DNA of 64,000 nt, taken from contig JBBHKE010000244.1 of the NCBI GenBank assembly GCA_037447655.1, positions 134,001 to 198,000 on the forward strand, written 5' to 3'. Positions 44,155-57,259 of the stretch are shown here, in pieces (within the stretch, counting starts at the first letter, position 1; every line of letters begins with the position of its first letter). This DNA is from Zygnema cylindricum. Lineage: Eukaryota; Streptophyta; Zygnematophyceae; Zygnematales; Zygnemataceae. A model generated the notes under the pieces. That model was not told where the DNA came from. It did not search any database and saw only the letters and a program-made list of their open reading frames with translations. The position numbers were made by a program, and so were the translations under genes.

Positions 44155-45643
44155 ACAAAATAAGAGGTACAAGGTAGTACAAAGGAGCTCAGATTTCTAT
44201 AAACAACATTACTCGCCCGATGGAACGCCAACCTTTTAGACGAAAAAATCACACACCCGAAGTCATTTTAAAAGTTATAGCGCTTAGTGTATTTAGGCGA
44301 CAACACAAGGTCAAAATAACAAATGAGTGCTCGTTGTAGCGGGTTAAGGTTTAAATTAGTTGTGGAATTTAAAGCGTACGTTTACAAAGTACTAAATGAA
44401 TCAATATATCGTTTGGTACGCATAAAGGTTCGTTTCGTATAATTTTTAGTACGAAACGTCACTTTCATTTTATTGAATTTCGTTGGTAGTTTCCCGGGTG
44501 AAATTTGTGACGCGCATTTGTGTAAAGTCGCGTTTTGATTCGCGCGCATTTTTGAACGTAAACGTTACGTAGTGAAAGGTAACTTTTGATTGGGTTTAAT
44601 GCGACGTAGTTAGTGAGAGATTTCGAACGTTTTTGCATTGGTCAGTCGTAGTCGCGGCTGATCAATGATTGGCCATGGTGAAAACTTGCGTTGACACTGG
44701 CTTTGTAGGTTGAAGGCGATGAAAGATAAATGGTGTAGTTTAAAATAAAAGTAGGCATCTTTTCCTTTGGAAAAATTGATGGAAATTGTGACTGATGTTG
44801 GTCTTGTGCGAATAAATCCCAAATTGGAGCAATGATTTATTTGCATTATAATCTCTTACTAGCTAGAAGTGTTTTAGTAGATAAGAGATATAATTATTTA
44901 ACGGTGGAGAGCAGCGAAAAAGACTTTAACAAAAGGGTTGGGCTAAGAGGGCAAGAGACTAAGCTAATGTTATGTGAACAAAAGCTTCTTCTAATTTAAA
45001 GTTTATCCTTAACGTGAGTGATTTCAATGTGAATGTGTAATTTTCCAATGTATAGAATTTGTGGTTGAAATTGGTTCTAGTAATGAGATTTTTTACAGAG
45101 AGGTAGGGAATCATGTTACATATGGTATCAAATTTTTGGTTAGAAGAAAGAGAGACATTACTCACCCAAAAATCGACTGTCGCGACCGATAATGGTGCTC
45201 TTAGTTGGAACCACAATGTGAAGTGGTAGGGGATTGGAGGGAAACTAAGTGACCACACTCTCAACGGCCGATGGTAAGATGTGGGGCCTGCTTAGGTCTT
45301 AAACACTCAACGGGGTTGGCCATGTAGTCACTGTTGAATCTCACTCCAATTACCTAGAGTCGAAACAAACAAGCCTTCTTCTAGTCATGATTCGTGTGTA
45401 GAGGGAAAGCTTAAAGCCATGAAAGGTGAGGATGTGAGGATAAGAAAATAAAAAAACCCTAATGTCGTGGGAAATCAGAAATTTGCTAATGGAGGGGAAA
45501 GAAAGTGAAGTACTTTACTTTTTCAAGACCGAAGAAGTCTGGAAATGACTCAAAAAATTTCAAACTCTAAATTATTACCTTTGTGAGCTTTTCAATTTTG
45601 TTGTTGCAAACTTTATAGTTGAATCTTACCTTTGAGAGCTTTC
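44155..45643 (+). mobile_element. Gypsy-2, 5' portion (LTR and leader), interrupted by copia-2
   Basis: The LTR (about 44155-45120) is a diverged relative of the gypsy-1 LTR and ends ...tcatgttaca. Its first ~80 bases are too diverged to place the start exactly. Then come the PBS at 45123 and an untranslated leader matching 50460-50976 of gypsy-1. At 45643 (gagctttc) the element is cut by copia-2 and resumes at 59957 (atttcaattttgctatt); the uninterrupted sequence exists in gypsy-1 at about 50970-50985. Confidence 0.85.
45123..45134 (+). promoter_or_regulatory. Primer binding site of gypsy-2 (degraded)
   Basis: tggtatcaaatt starts two bases after the LTR end. The intact gypsy-1 version is tggtatcaaagc, which matches plant initiator tRNA-Met priming sites. 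Confidence 0.7.
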
Positions 45644-46710
45644 TGTAGAAATTGATGGTTCTTTTAGTATTTTCTAGGTCTAAAATAAAATGCAGAAAGA
45701 AGCCGAGGCAGTCTGCATCTAACTTCTCTCTCCAACTCCCACACTTGTTGCAGTCACTGAGAAGTTGGAGAGGAAGCTAAAGCCATGGCTACCTAAGCTA
45801 TCCAGAGGTTTACGGGAAATATATTAGTTGATTTACAGATAGGTAGATTACTTACTAAAAGGGGAGATGTCAAATCCAGGATTTGATCTTGGTTCCTACC
45901 GTCCAATAAAGCCGTCGGTAGCCAGTAGACTTTTCCATTAAGTCTAGGACTAAATTTACATGCTGTAGAGTTTGTTAGTTATTTAAATGTTACCACGTAG
46001 GATAATTTATTAAACGGCAACTGTTTACAGGATACATAGATTCAATTATTTAAAATAAGGATTATAGTACGGATAAGAAACCAGTACCGCGCATTTGTTT
46101 CTTTAAACAAAGCATATACCGCGAAAGTATTTATCACGGCTACTATTGAAATTTGCATTCAATCAGACGCTCGGGAAAAATGCAGAGATCGCGGAAGAGA
46201 ATCTCGGCGATTTGTGGTCATCGCCACATCGGATGACACGTGGCACAATTACATTGGATCGTGGCATCACTAGGAATTACGGGACTGAATCCGGATATAA
46301 CATGTGTCGACATTTAGGCCATGTCGTACAAAATTTGTACAGAAAGTACACCAACAGTTGTACTTTTGTGTACAACAGTGTAATATGATTGATGGCTTAT
46401 ATCAATAAATAGAGTTTTAGAGAGAGATAGGACTTAGAAAAATTTGGTAGATAGGACCCTCTCTCCCAAAAAGCTTCTGTACAAAACGTCAACTTTGACC
46501 CTCCATAACTTACTGCTCAGGGGAGCAAATTCCGAGATTATTTTTGCTATCAACTCAGGGGAGTCTTGCCTTCAAAAGGGTGAAGGTGGTCATAGTTTTT
46601 GTGAGCCAGGGTGGCATTTATTCTTGCTCAAACACAAAGGGGTCAGGGTTATCCTAGAGGCTTCTTGCAAGCTGTCCATTGTGAGGATCTATGGAAGGCT
46701 CAGAGTTGCA
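45644..46710 (+). repeat. 5' LTR of copia-2
   Basis: Starts TGTAGAAATTGATGGTTC and ends gagttgca. The putative gag ATG (46691) lies within the last 20 bases of the LTR, as in copia-1. A partner with the same ends is at 58889-59956. Confidence 0.85.
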
Positions 46711-49370
46711 AGTTATTGGCCAACCCTCTAGGGTACCCATCTTTAATGGAACTGGCTTGATATTATCGGAAAGTATGATCACAGGAGCTCTATGCGAGAA
46801 AAGGTTTTAGGGTATAGTGAGTGGACGAGTGGGGCGTCCATCAATTCTTGGAATCCCTCCAGGGTTTGGAGGAACCAGATTCACCAAGAAAGCAAATCCA
46901 TCTTCAACGGAGGAGACAAAGAAATAAGAGGTGGTGGATAAAGAAAAGGAGAAGGAGACAACCACACCAATAACAACTAGTTCGGCATTCATGTCACCTA
47001 TTCTGAGAAACGAAAGAAATGATATTGATACCAACGAATTCAACAATATGGCGGCAAAACACTTCATCCTCCGCCATCTTAATCAAGGGCTTGCATGTCC
47101 TCATTTGCAAGTAGAAAAGGCATCGGATATTTGGATGGCTCTCATAGAGATGTACCGAAGTGGTACAATTCAGCAACAACAGCTGGCTGATCAAAAAGTT
47201 TAGGAGTATGTATACAAAGGGGGGAAGATGTTGGATTTTTGCAATGAGCTTGCTACACTCTTGATGGAGCGAGAGAGTGCGGGAAAAGATTTTAGTGAAA
47301 AAAAAAGGTTAATTGTTTACTGATGAAGTTACCCGATGAGTTCGAGAACATAGTCAACCGTGTGCAGGACTTGCCAGACTCAAGGTGGATATAGAACTCA
47401 GTGGTAGAAATGATTCTTGTTCGGGAGAATACGATTGAGATACGAAGGGGAGAAAAGGGTGGGCAAGCCTTGGCAACTGGGACCGATTGGAAGAAAAAGG
47501 ATTCCCGGAGACCGGTCGGAAATTACGGAGGGGGGGAGCGGAAAAATCAGACCGATGAGTTCAGACCAAGGGCTCCCAAGGGTTTATGTCATTTTTGTAA
47601 GAAACCAGGGCACTATATGGCGGAGTGCACTAAGCTAAATGAGCTTCGGTTAAAGGAGAGGCAGACAAGTGGAACCCCAAAGGAAAGAAAAAGGCCCTTG
47701 TGACACACGTACATGAGGTGGAATCCGAAGACGAAGACGATGAGCTCCTATTGGATGAGGAGTTGAAAACGACAAACGAAACATAAATTCCACGATAGTG
47801 CTTTTGGTGGATTCAAAGGTGAAACAGGCTGGATTGTAGATTCAGGTGCCTCTATGTACATGTGTAAGGGTAAAAACCTGTTCACTAAGATAAGAAGGAT
47901 TCCCACCGTAGAAATACAGTACGGGGATGGGAGGATAATCACTACTACTCTTGTAGGATCGGTAGATCTGAAAGTGTTAGTAGAAGAAAAGACATCTATA
48001 TTTACATTCTCCGATTTATTGTTTATTCCGGAGCTGAACAAAAACCTCATCTCTACGTCTGTATTAGATGATACGGGTTTTGATACTAGCACTAGGAATG
48101 GAGTCTTTACTGCTAGTTTTGAGAGGGAAGTCTATTTCACAAGTGAGAAAAGTAGCCAATGGATGTTTAGGCTGATTTTAAGCAATGAAAAGAAGAAACT
48201 TTATTATGCTGGTGTTCATGATATAATGATGTGGCATAACAGGCTCGGGCATGTGATCATAGAAAAGTTAAGAGTGATGAAAAAGATGGGAGTGGTGGAA
48301 GGGATTCAGTTTGGTGAGAGTGAGAATCTAAATGATTGTAGTGGATGTGCTCATGGTAAAACACACAGATTACCCTTTCCCAAAACAGCCACCGATAAAG
48401 GAGAAAAATTCTAGATTTAGTACACAGAGATATTTCGGGACCGACCAAAATGCCCTCACCGAGGGGGAAGAGATTTATGATCACTATCACTGATGATTGG
48501 TCTCGGTATTCCAAGGTGTATTTTTTGAAAAACAAATCATAAGCTCATGATTGTTTTAGACAATATAAAACATGGAGCGAAAAACTCCATGAAACTCGAA
48601 TCAATAATGAGTAATGAGTGACAATGGTGGTGAGTATAGTTCTAACTAGTTTGAGGATTTTGTGAGGGAAGATAGAGTCCAACACCAAAAGACAGTTCCA
48701 AAAAACCCGAACCAGAATAAGGTAGCTGAAAGATTAAATAGGACACTAAGTGATACCTGGAACAGAATAGGGTAACTGAAAGATTAAATAGGACATTATG
48801 TGATAGTGCTAGAAGTATGTTGTTGGATAAGAAGATAGGAAAATGGTTTTGGGCAGAAGCAATGAACTGTGCCAATTACCTCAAAAATAGAGTTCTTACT
48901 TCAGCTATAAAAGGTCAAACACCTTATGAATGATGGAACGGCCGGAAACTAGACGTATCTCACTTAAAGGTTTTCGGCAGTCAAGTATTCAGTCTAGATA
49001 CAGATCGGTCTAATAGGAAGATAGATCCTAAAGGAAAACCGTGATACTTATTAGGATATGATGAGGATGTTAAAGGATATAGATTTTATGATCTAAAAAG
49101 GGACGATATAATCTTAGTAAAGCATCTAGTAGTTATGGATAAAGGAAAGTCTGTGGATCCCTTCAAGTATACAAAGTCAGTAAAAATCAGATTTGAGTCA
49201 GAAAATTCCGATGACTTTGAGCTTCCTAACTATCCAGGTTTTAGAGAAGATGACATTCTTGCAGGTACAAACTTGACCGAAAATGACTAGGCTGCGGAAA
49301 CTCCAGTGACAACTCTACTCGAAGCGGAAGACGTGGTGGGAATTGATTCGGAATGAAGGGACAGGGGAGA
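46691..49370 (+). pseudogene. Copia-2 gag, protease and integrase (degenerate)
   Basis: Gag remnants at 46691-47400; CCHC knuckle CHFCKKPGHYMAEC near 47586; protease VDSGASMYMC near 47840; pre-integrase MMWHNRLGHV...CSGCAHGK at 48228-48360. The integrase region at 48414-49180 has several stops and shifts, including an imperfect tandem duplication of about 56 bases (agctgaaagattaaatagg and aactgaaagattaaatagg, 48722-48800). Frames align with those of copia-1. Confidence 0.88.
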
Positions 49371-49476
49371 GGCCATGATTGTTCAAAAGAACCCACGAGA
49401 ACCATCAATTACGGCCATAAATTTTGAGGGGGGAAGGAGATGTAGGAAAAGATTCCAAGAAAAACAGGTTAATAAC

Positions 49477-50445
49477 AGTAATAGCAATAGCGGATCGAAC
49501 TTGTTTATAAAGGGATATTTAGGTATTATGATTATAGATTACTAAATTTGGTAGACGTCCGCGAAAGAATCATGTTATTTGGAGTTATATTTTAAAAGTT
49601 ATAGCGATGGGTGTATTTAGGTGATAGCGTGGGGTCTAAATAACAAGTGGGTATCATTGAAACGGGTTAAGGGTCAAATTAGTGCCGAAACTACGCGTGT
49701 ACGTTTCATAAAGGTCTAACGAAGCGTTTAGTATGCATGGTGGTTCGTTTCGTACAAATTTTAGTACGAAACGTCAATTTTACTTAAGGGAATTTCGTAG
49801 GAAGTTTGGCGTGCAAAATTTGTTACGCACGATCGTGCGAAGTCCCGTTTCGTTTGGCGCGCACTTTTGCACGTAAATGTTACGTAGTGAAACGTAACGT
49901 TTGATTGGTTAATAAAGTGCTAAGTAGTTAGTAAGAGATTTCGCACGTTTTTGCATTGGTCAGTTTGAGTCTTTGTTGATCAATGATTGGCCCAGGTAAA
50001 AGCCTGTTGAAACGGAGCGTTGACTCTGGCCTGGCGAGTCCAGGGCGATGATGGATAAATAGTGAAGTGTAAGAGGAGAGTAGACATTTTTTTCCTTTGG
50101 AAAATTTTGTGGAAATTCCGGCTGATCTTGGTCCTGAGCGATTAATACCAAATTGGAGAAAAGGAATTTTGCATTGAAATCTCTTACTAACTAAATAGTG
50201 TTTTAGTAGTTAAGAGATAGAATTATTAAGAGTGGAGAGTAGTGGAAAACACTTTAATAAGAAAGGTTGAGCCACGAGGGCAAGAGACCAAGCTAATGTT
50301 ATGTGGACAGAAGCTTCTTCTAATTTAAAGTTTATCCTTGTGTGAGTGTTGTCCAATGTGGATGTGTATTTTCCAATGTGTGGAATGTGTGGTTGGGATT
50401 GTTTGTAGTGATGGGATTTTCAGGGAGGTAGGAGATCCCCTTACA
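49477..50445 (+). repeat. 5' LTR of gypsy-1
   Basis: Begins AGTAATAGCAATAGCGG (the 3' LTR has TGTAACAACAATAGCGG) and ends ggagatccccttaca. Contains the palindromic word tagtacgaaacgtc and gttacgtagtgaaacgtaac, which recur in all gypsy LTRs of this window. Confidence 0.9.
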
Positions 50446-50447
50446 TA

Positions 50448-50459
50448 TGGTATCAAAGC
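50448..50459 (+). promoter_or_regulatory. Primer binding site of gypsy-1
   Basis: tggtatcaaagc begins two bases after the 5' LTR. It matches the usual TGGTATCAGAGC initiator tRNA-Met site in 11 of 12 positions. Confidence 0.85.
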
Positions 50460-51215
50460 TTGGTTAAAAGCCAAAGAGAAGCTTGCTCACCCGGAAATCA
50501 ACTGCCTTGACCGGTGAGGGTGCTCTCACCCGGGTTGGTGGAACCACAATGTGATTGGTAGGGGATTGGAGGGAAACTAAGTGACCACACTGCCAGCGGC
50601 CGCTGGTTAGATGTGGGGCGTGCTTAGGTCCTCATGACTAAGTCGGGGTGGGCAGTGTAGCCACCGCTGAAGCTCACTCCAATTACCTAGAGGCCAAACA
50701 AACTTGCCTTCTTTTAGCAATGATTCATGTGTAGAGGGAGGGCTTAAAGCCTTGAAGGGTGAGGATGTGATGATTAGAGAGTAAAAGATCTTGATGTAGT
50801 GGGAAGTGGGAAATTTGTTAATGGAGGAGAAGGAAAGTGGAGTACTTTACTTCTTCAAGAGCAAAGGAGTCTAGAAATGACTCAAAACTTTTCAAACCCT
50901 AAATTGTTGCTTTTGATTGATTTCAATTTTGTTGTTGCAAAATTTATGGTTAAATATTACCTTTGAGAGCTTTCAATTTTGCTATTGCAAAATTTGTGGG
51001 GAAATTCTTACCTTCTGAATCACTGTTGGGAATTGAAAATTTTAATTTGTACTAACTTACTGTCAATGTTTTTTTAATTTCTCAGATTTTGATCTTTTCA
51101 AATGATTTGTTAAGGAGAAGAAGTTTTAGATTGGAGCAATCTCACGACTTCAAATCTGCATCAAATTTCATTGGGAAATTATACTCTTTTTTTTGATTGA
51201 TTCCATTGTGTGATA

Positions 51216-52531
51216 ATGGCAAATTTTGCATGGAAACGTGAAATGGAGAATAAGTTAAATGTGTTGAAGAAGAGGACTGTGAAATCGGTCAAAAGATTTA
51301 ATAATCATGTTGCCGCTGTGGATGAAACCATTTCCGAATTGAAAAGTGAATTGAAAGTTGTCAAAGAAAATAGAAATGTTTCAAATGAGAAATAAGATGA
51401 ACTTATTAACTTAATTCAGACCAAGAATGATATGAATGACCAAAAGGGTGAGAGTAGTAAAAGGAATGCCAGTTTTAGGGAGGATGATCATGATAGACCT
51501 AAGAAGATAAGGGATCTGAAATTGTCTATTAGTGAGGCACCATCGTTTGATGGTAAGAGGATCGATGAGTTGGATGCTCCGATTTTTCATATGGAATATT
51601 ATTTGGAGTCTAGAAATTGCGATCGTGATGATTACACTTCTTTTGTTGTTAATTGTCTGAAAAGCGATGCTCAGATTTGGTATTATACTTAGAGAAGGTC
51701 TAAATTGATTCCTGATAATGCTGATTGGGCACTTTTAAAACCGCGATCAAATCGCGTTTTTTTTTTTGTCACTTTTAAATCCAAAATGGAAAAAAAGTGG
51801 TTGAATTGTAAGCAGACTGGATTAATGAAGGATTATATTGTGGAATTTGACTCATCTAGCATTCATGTCATAGGTTTGACTGATGAAATGGCTAAATTGC
51901 ATTTCTTGAACTATTTGAATCTTATATTGAAATCAGAACTAAAACATCAAAAAATTAATAATTTGAAGGAATTACAAGATAAATCATTGAAATTAGAGGA
52001 TCAGTTGGGGTATAATCGGGAAACTCGATCACTTAGGGGTAATTTGAATGAAGTATCAGAGTGGGATGAGGAGGAATTTGTTGAAGAGGGTTTGAATGCT
52101 GGTCTGGTGAATAGGCAAAATATCTTCAGGGGAAATCAAAGGGGTGGACATAGTGTTAATGCAGGAAATAAATTTAACAATAGAGGGGGGTACATTAAAA
52201 GTCCTAAACCAAGCATTAATGCCCAGAAGCCTAAGTTTACCATCCCCACATGCACTATTTGTCAGAAAAAGGTCATAGAGCATTTGAGTGTGCACAACTG
52301 AAAAAGATTAACTGTACTAACTGTGGAGAGGAGGGACAATTTAGTAGAAAGTGCATAAAACCCAAAAAGAAAGTCACTTGTTTCAAATGCAGAGGTCCAG
52401 ATCATTACGCTAAAGACTATACAGATAAAGGTTCTCTCAAAACAGTCGATGTAAATGAAAATCTCCAAGAGGATATTGCATTATACCTAGCTGAGCAGGA
52501 AGCCCAGAAGGTGGGAAATGGAAAAGACTAA
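51216..52531 (+). pseudogene. Gypsy-1 gag with three zinc knuckles (degenerate)
   Basis: Gag starts at the ATG at 51216. In-frame TAA at 51393-51395 (gypsy-2 reads through this codon) and TAG at about 51690. A capsid-like segment includes EAPSFDGKRIDELDAPIFH. Three tandem CCHC-type knuckles follow: the first is split by a one-base frameshift (near 52265), the second (CTNCGEEGQFSRKC) has Gln in place of His, the third (CFKCRGPDHYAKDY) has Tyr in place of the last Cys. The same one-base shift is present in gypsy-2 near 61211. Confidence 0.88.
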
Positions 52532-52545
52532 CTGAAAGTCCGCAG

Positions 52546-55500
52546 TTGAGTCAACCGGATCCAAAAGTTAAAGAGTTAATTTTGGAGGGCAAATTAATGA
52601 ATGTAAAAGTTAGGATAGCTGAATTTATTATGATTATCACTACACTGCATAGTTTAAAGAATCCTTCTGATGAAATTCTCAACAACAGACCTATGTTAGG
52701 ACAGTTAAGTAATGATGACACCAAACACAGTTTGATTAGATTCGAGTCATTAGTGGAAGGAAAACCGTTGAGAGTAATGGTTGGTTCAGGTGCCACACAT
52801 AATTTTACTTTATATAAGTTTGTAAAGGAAAATAAAATTAATACTGTCATAAGGGAAAAGCCTTTACATGTTCAAGTGGCAAATGGTAATAAGTCCACAT
52901 TAGACTTACAAACTGACACGATAGAAGTTGATATCCAGGGTCATAAAATGAAAGTTGTGTGTGAAATAATGAGTTTGGGAAATGAAGAACTAATTTTGGG
53001 AAAGCCTTCGTTAACTGAACACAATCCTCAAGTTAATTGGGAAATTAACACCTTGAAAGTGAGGACTGAAAACGGTTGGAAGGTTTTGCAAGCATTATCT
53101 CCTAATAAATTGCATAGGAATCATATAAATAACATAACCAGATTGGGAGTGGAAGGTTTGATATCTGCTAAACAATTTAAAAAGCACTTAAAAGATAAAA
53201 GAAATCATGCTTTCTTGTCATTAGTAACTGAGGCAGCTACTGATGAAAAGGGGGGAGAAAACATTAACATTGATGTCATCACTAAATCAGACACCACTAA
53301 AACTTTCGAAAAACTAAAATCTGATTTTGTAACTGACATTAATACATCTGATGTTGCTGTTAACAATTTAATTTTTGAATTTCAAGATGTTTTCCCAAGT
53401 GATTTACCCTCGAGAAGGCCACCTTCCCGAGATGTAGAACATGTTATTAACTTTGAACGTGGATGTAATCTTCTTGTCACGGGAATTTATAAACACAGTT
53501 TCTTTGAGCAGGAGGAGTTAAAGAAACAGATCAGAGAACTCTTAGAGAAAGGACATATTCAACCAAGCAAATCACCGTACGGAGCACCCGTTCTCTTCGT
53601 CAAAAAGAAGGATGGAACGTTGAGAATGTGTGTTGATTGTCGTAGTCTGAATAAGATTACGGTGAAGGATAAGTATCCGTTACCTTCAATTTCTGATTTG
53701 ATAGATCGTTTAAAGGGTGCAAAAGTATTTTCGTTGATTGACCTGCGTAGTGGCTTTAATCAGGTACCAATTATAATTGAAGATGTTGATAAAACTGCTT
53801 TCAAGACTAGGGTGGGTCATTTCGAATGGATAGTGATGTCATTCGGCTTAACGAATGCACCGCTTATTTACCAATGATTAAAGAACCAAACCTTTTCAGA
53901 TTACATAGATGAGTTTGTCCAAGTGTTTATAGATGATATTTTAGTTTACAATGAATCTAAAAAACAACATATAATTCATTTAAAAAAAGTGTTGGAAAGG
54001 TAAAGAGAAAGAAAATTATATGGAAAATTGTCAAAATCTAGTTTTCTTAAAAGTGAACAATTATTTTTGGGACATATAGATAGTGGGGAAGGTGTTAAAA
54101 CAAAGCAATCCAAAATTTTAACAATCCAAAATTGGAAACAACCTACTAATGTCACAGAAGTTAGATCGTTTTTGGGATTGGCCACTTATTACAGGAAATT
54201 TATCAGGAATTTCAGTATGATCGCCGCATCTTTGACGGATTTACTTCGGAAGAATGAGACGTTTGTGTGGGGGAGCTAATCAGGAGGGAGCATTCGAAGA
54301 ATTAAAAGGGAAGTTGACCTCTGCGCCTACACTCGTGTATCCTGACCCTACAGGGGAATTTGAAGTTCTGATCACTACAGATGCATCTGATAAAGGTCTA
54401 GGTGCAGTCATAAGTCAAAAAGTCGGCAAACACTTTCATCCTATTGCTTTTGAGTCCAGAAAATTCAATGATGCTGAAAAGAACTATACAGCACAAGAAA
54501 AGGAATTACTTGCAATTGTACATGCATTGGTGAAATGGCGTTGTTATTTGCATTATAAAGAATTTACAGTTTACTGTGATAATAAAACACTCTCTTATTT
54601 ACAGAGATTAAGTGATGCGCAGATTATGACTGGAAAAAAAGTTAGGTGGATGCAGAAATTAGCATATTTCAAATTTAATGTCAAACATATTCCTCGGAAG
54701 ACAAATGTAGTCGCAAATCCTTTAAGTAGATGTTTTGAAATAAGTGTTATGGTTTAAGATGAATTGTTTTTAGACACAGTTAGAAATGGTTATGATAAAG
54801 ATCCTTATTTTGTTGTGATTTACAATAATATTTTGGAAGGGAATTCTGACCCATTGAATGAGAGGCATGTCAAAAACTTTAGACTACAGGATGGTGTACT
54901 CTATTTGCAAATTGGGGATAGATTATGCATTTCTGAAGTGGGAGACTTAAGAAAACAAATTTTACGGGAAGCTCATGAGCATTTAGGATATGTAGGTCGA
55001 GATAAAACTCTTAGTCGATTACAAAGTAGATTGTTTTGGCCTGGGATGGCAAAGAAGGTGTCAAAACTCGTGGAAAGTTGTGTCCCTTGCCAACAGAGTA
55101 AACCCAGTACCCAAAAACCTAAAGGTCTTTTAAAACCTTTGGATATCCCCGAAAGACCGTGGGAATTTGTCAGTATGGATTTTATTGTTAGGTTGCCTGC
55201 TACCTCTAAAAGGAATGACAATATCATGGACGTAGTCGATAGATTCAGTAAAATGGCAATCTTTATCCCTTGCAAAACCACTCATTCAATTTTAGATATT
55301 GCAAAGTTATATTTTGACAACGTGGTCAAACATCATGGAGTTCCTCTATCTATAGTCAGTGATAGAGATTTTAAATTTACGTCTGCCTTTTGGAAAGAAT
55401 TACAGCAAAATTTAGGCTCTGAATTAAAAATGAGTACCGCTTATCATCCTCAGACAGATGGACAGACAGAAAGGATGAACCATACACTAGAGGAGATGCT

Positions 55501-56165
55501 TAGGACTGTTTGCAGTGGAGTTCAGAACACATGGGAATCTAAATTGCCATTAATGGAATTTGCATACAATTCATGTAAACATGCTAGTACTGGATTCTCA
55601 CCATTTAAAGTTGCATACAGATACCAACATAGAGAAGCATTGGACTTATAACTGGGGTCACTCAAGAGAATAGAGGTTCTGGAACAAAGTTTTGGGAATA
55701 CGTTCAAACAGTTTGGAAAACTGTCCGGGATGCATTAGTGGAGGCACAAAGGAGGCAAGAATTAAATGCTAACCGCAAACGGGGTGATTGGGTGTTACGC
55801 ACAGGTGACAAGGTTTGGCTTTCTACAACTCATTACAGGTGCAAGATTGAGGGACAATCGGATCCTACGGGGAAATTTGCTCCTAAGTACATTAGACCAT
55901 TTACTGTAATCGAGATGATATCGTCCGTTGCTGCAAAATTGGACTTCCTGCCTTCAACAAAAATTCATCCAGTGATACACATCAGCTAATTGAAACCAGC
56001 GAATCTTCGACCAATAGAAGGAGAATTGGAATTGGATCCCTCAATAATTATAAAACTTGAAGTCCACAGATGGGAAATGGATTGGGTTGGTCAACGGTTC
56101 AGGGTCGGCGATACTATATTCTGGCAAATGCATTATCTAGGAAGGCTTGAGGATGAGTTGACTTG
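52546..56165 (+). pseudogene. Gypsy-1 pol: protease, RT, RNase H, integrase (degenerate)
   Basis: Protease near 52770: [10 protein letters not shown], with the catalytic Asp codon changed to Gly (52783-52785). RT at 53560-54000 has [20 protein letters not shown] and FIDDIL (catalytic), with an in-frame TGA at 53875-53877. RNase H at 54300-54600 (TTDASDKGLGAVIS). Integrase 54764-55651 has HEHLGY..CVPCQQSK zinc-binding residues and a D-D-E core (MDFIVRLPA, VSDRDFKF, STAYHPQTDGQTERMN). The C-terminal part (55738-56165) has KVWLSTTHY, PVIHIS, a stop, then LKPANLRPIE; no clear chromodomain. Frames shift at about 54015, 54260 and 55650. Confidence 0.9.
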
Positions 56166-56260
56166 AGAGGATAAATTTTTGAGTTTTTACAGAGGTATTG
56201 GAGGGATAATAATATGGAAGTCCCGTCTTGAGAATTAAAGGTGTTTAACTAAGGTCAGTT

Positions 56261-56275
56261 AAAAAAAAGAGGGGA
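56261..56275 (+). promoter_or_regulatory. Polypurine tract of gypsy-1
   Basis: aaaaaaaagagggga lies three bases before the start of the 3' LTR (TGTAAC at 56279), the expected position for plus-strand priming. Confidence 0.75.
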
Positions 56276-56278
56276 TGA

Positions 56279-57254
56279 TGTAACAACAATAGCGGATCAA
56301 ACTTGTTTATAAAGGGGTATTTAGGTATTATGATTATAGAGTACTAAATTTGGTAGACGTCCGCGAAAGAATCACGTTATTTGGAGTTATATTTTAAAAG
56401 TTATAGCGATATGTGTATTTAGGTGACACCGTGGGGTCTAAATAACAAGTGGGTAACATTGAAACGGGTTAAGGGTCAAATTAGTGCCGAAATCACGCGT
56501 GTACGTTTCATAAAGTTCTAACGAAACGTTTAGTATGCACGGTGGTTCGTTTCGTACAAATTTTAGTACGAACCGTCAATTTTACTTAACGGAATTTCGT
56601 AGGAAGTTTCGCGTGCGAAATTTGTTACGCACGATCGTGCGAAGTCGCGTTTCGTTTGGCGCGCACTTTTGCACGTAAATGTTACGTAGTGAAACGTAAC
56701 GTTTGATTGGTTAGTAAAGTGCTAAGTAGTTAGTAAGAGATTTCGCACGTTTTTGCATTGGTCAGTCTAAGTCTTTCCTGATCAATGATTGGCCCAGGTA
56801 AAAGCCTGTTAAAACGGAGCGTTGACTTTGGCGTTGACTTTGGCGAGTCCAGGGCGATGATGGATAAATAGTGAAGTGTAAGAGGAGAGTAGACATCTTT
56901 TTCTTTGGGAAAAAATTGTGGAAATTCCGGCTGATCTTGGTCTTGAGCGATTAATACCAAATTGGAGAAAAAGCGTTTTGCATTGAAATCTCTTACTAAC
57001 TAAATAGTGGTTTAGTAGTTAAGAGACAGAATTATTAAGAGTGGATAGTAGTGGAAAACAATTTAATAAGAAAGGTTGAGCCACGAGGGCAAGAGACCAA
57101 GCTAATTTTATGTGGACAAAAGCTTCTTCTAATTTAAAGTTTATCCTTGTGTGAGTGTTGTCCAATGTGGATGTGTATTTTCCAATGTGTGGAATGTGTG
57201 GTTGGGATTGTTTGTAGTAATGGGATTTTCTGAGAGGTATGAGATCATGTTACA
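56279..57254 (+). repeat. 3' LTR of gypsy-1
   Basis: Starts TGTAACAACAATAGCGG and ends gatcatgttaca, so the very ends form TGTAACA/TGTTACA inverted repeats. Followed by the target duplication ataac. Confidence 0.92.
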
Positions 57255-57259
57255 ATAAC

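Larger units (their letters stand above)
49477..57254 (+). mobile_element. Ty3/gypsy retrotransposon, gypsy-1 (7.8 kb, both LTRs)
   Basis: LTRs 49477-50445 and 56279-57254; target duplication ATAAC at 49472-49476 and 57255-57259; PBS at 50448; polypurine tract before the 3' LTR. Domain order is gag, protease, RT, RNase H, integrase, which is gypsy order. It interrupts copia-2 between its integrase and RT regions. The LTRs remain very similar, so this is the youngest insertion of the nest. Coding frames contain stops and shifts. Confidence 0.95.
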
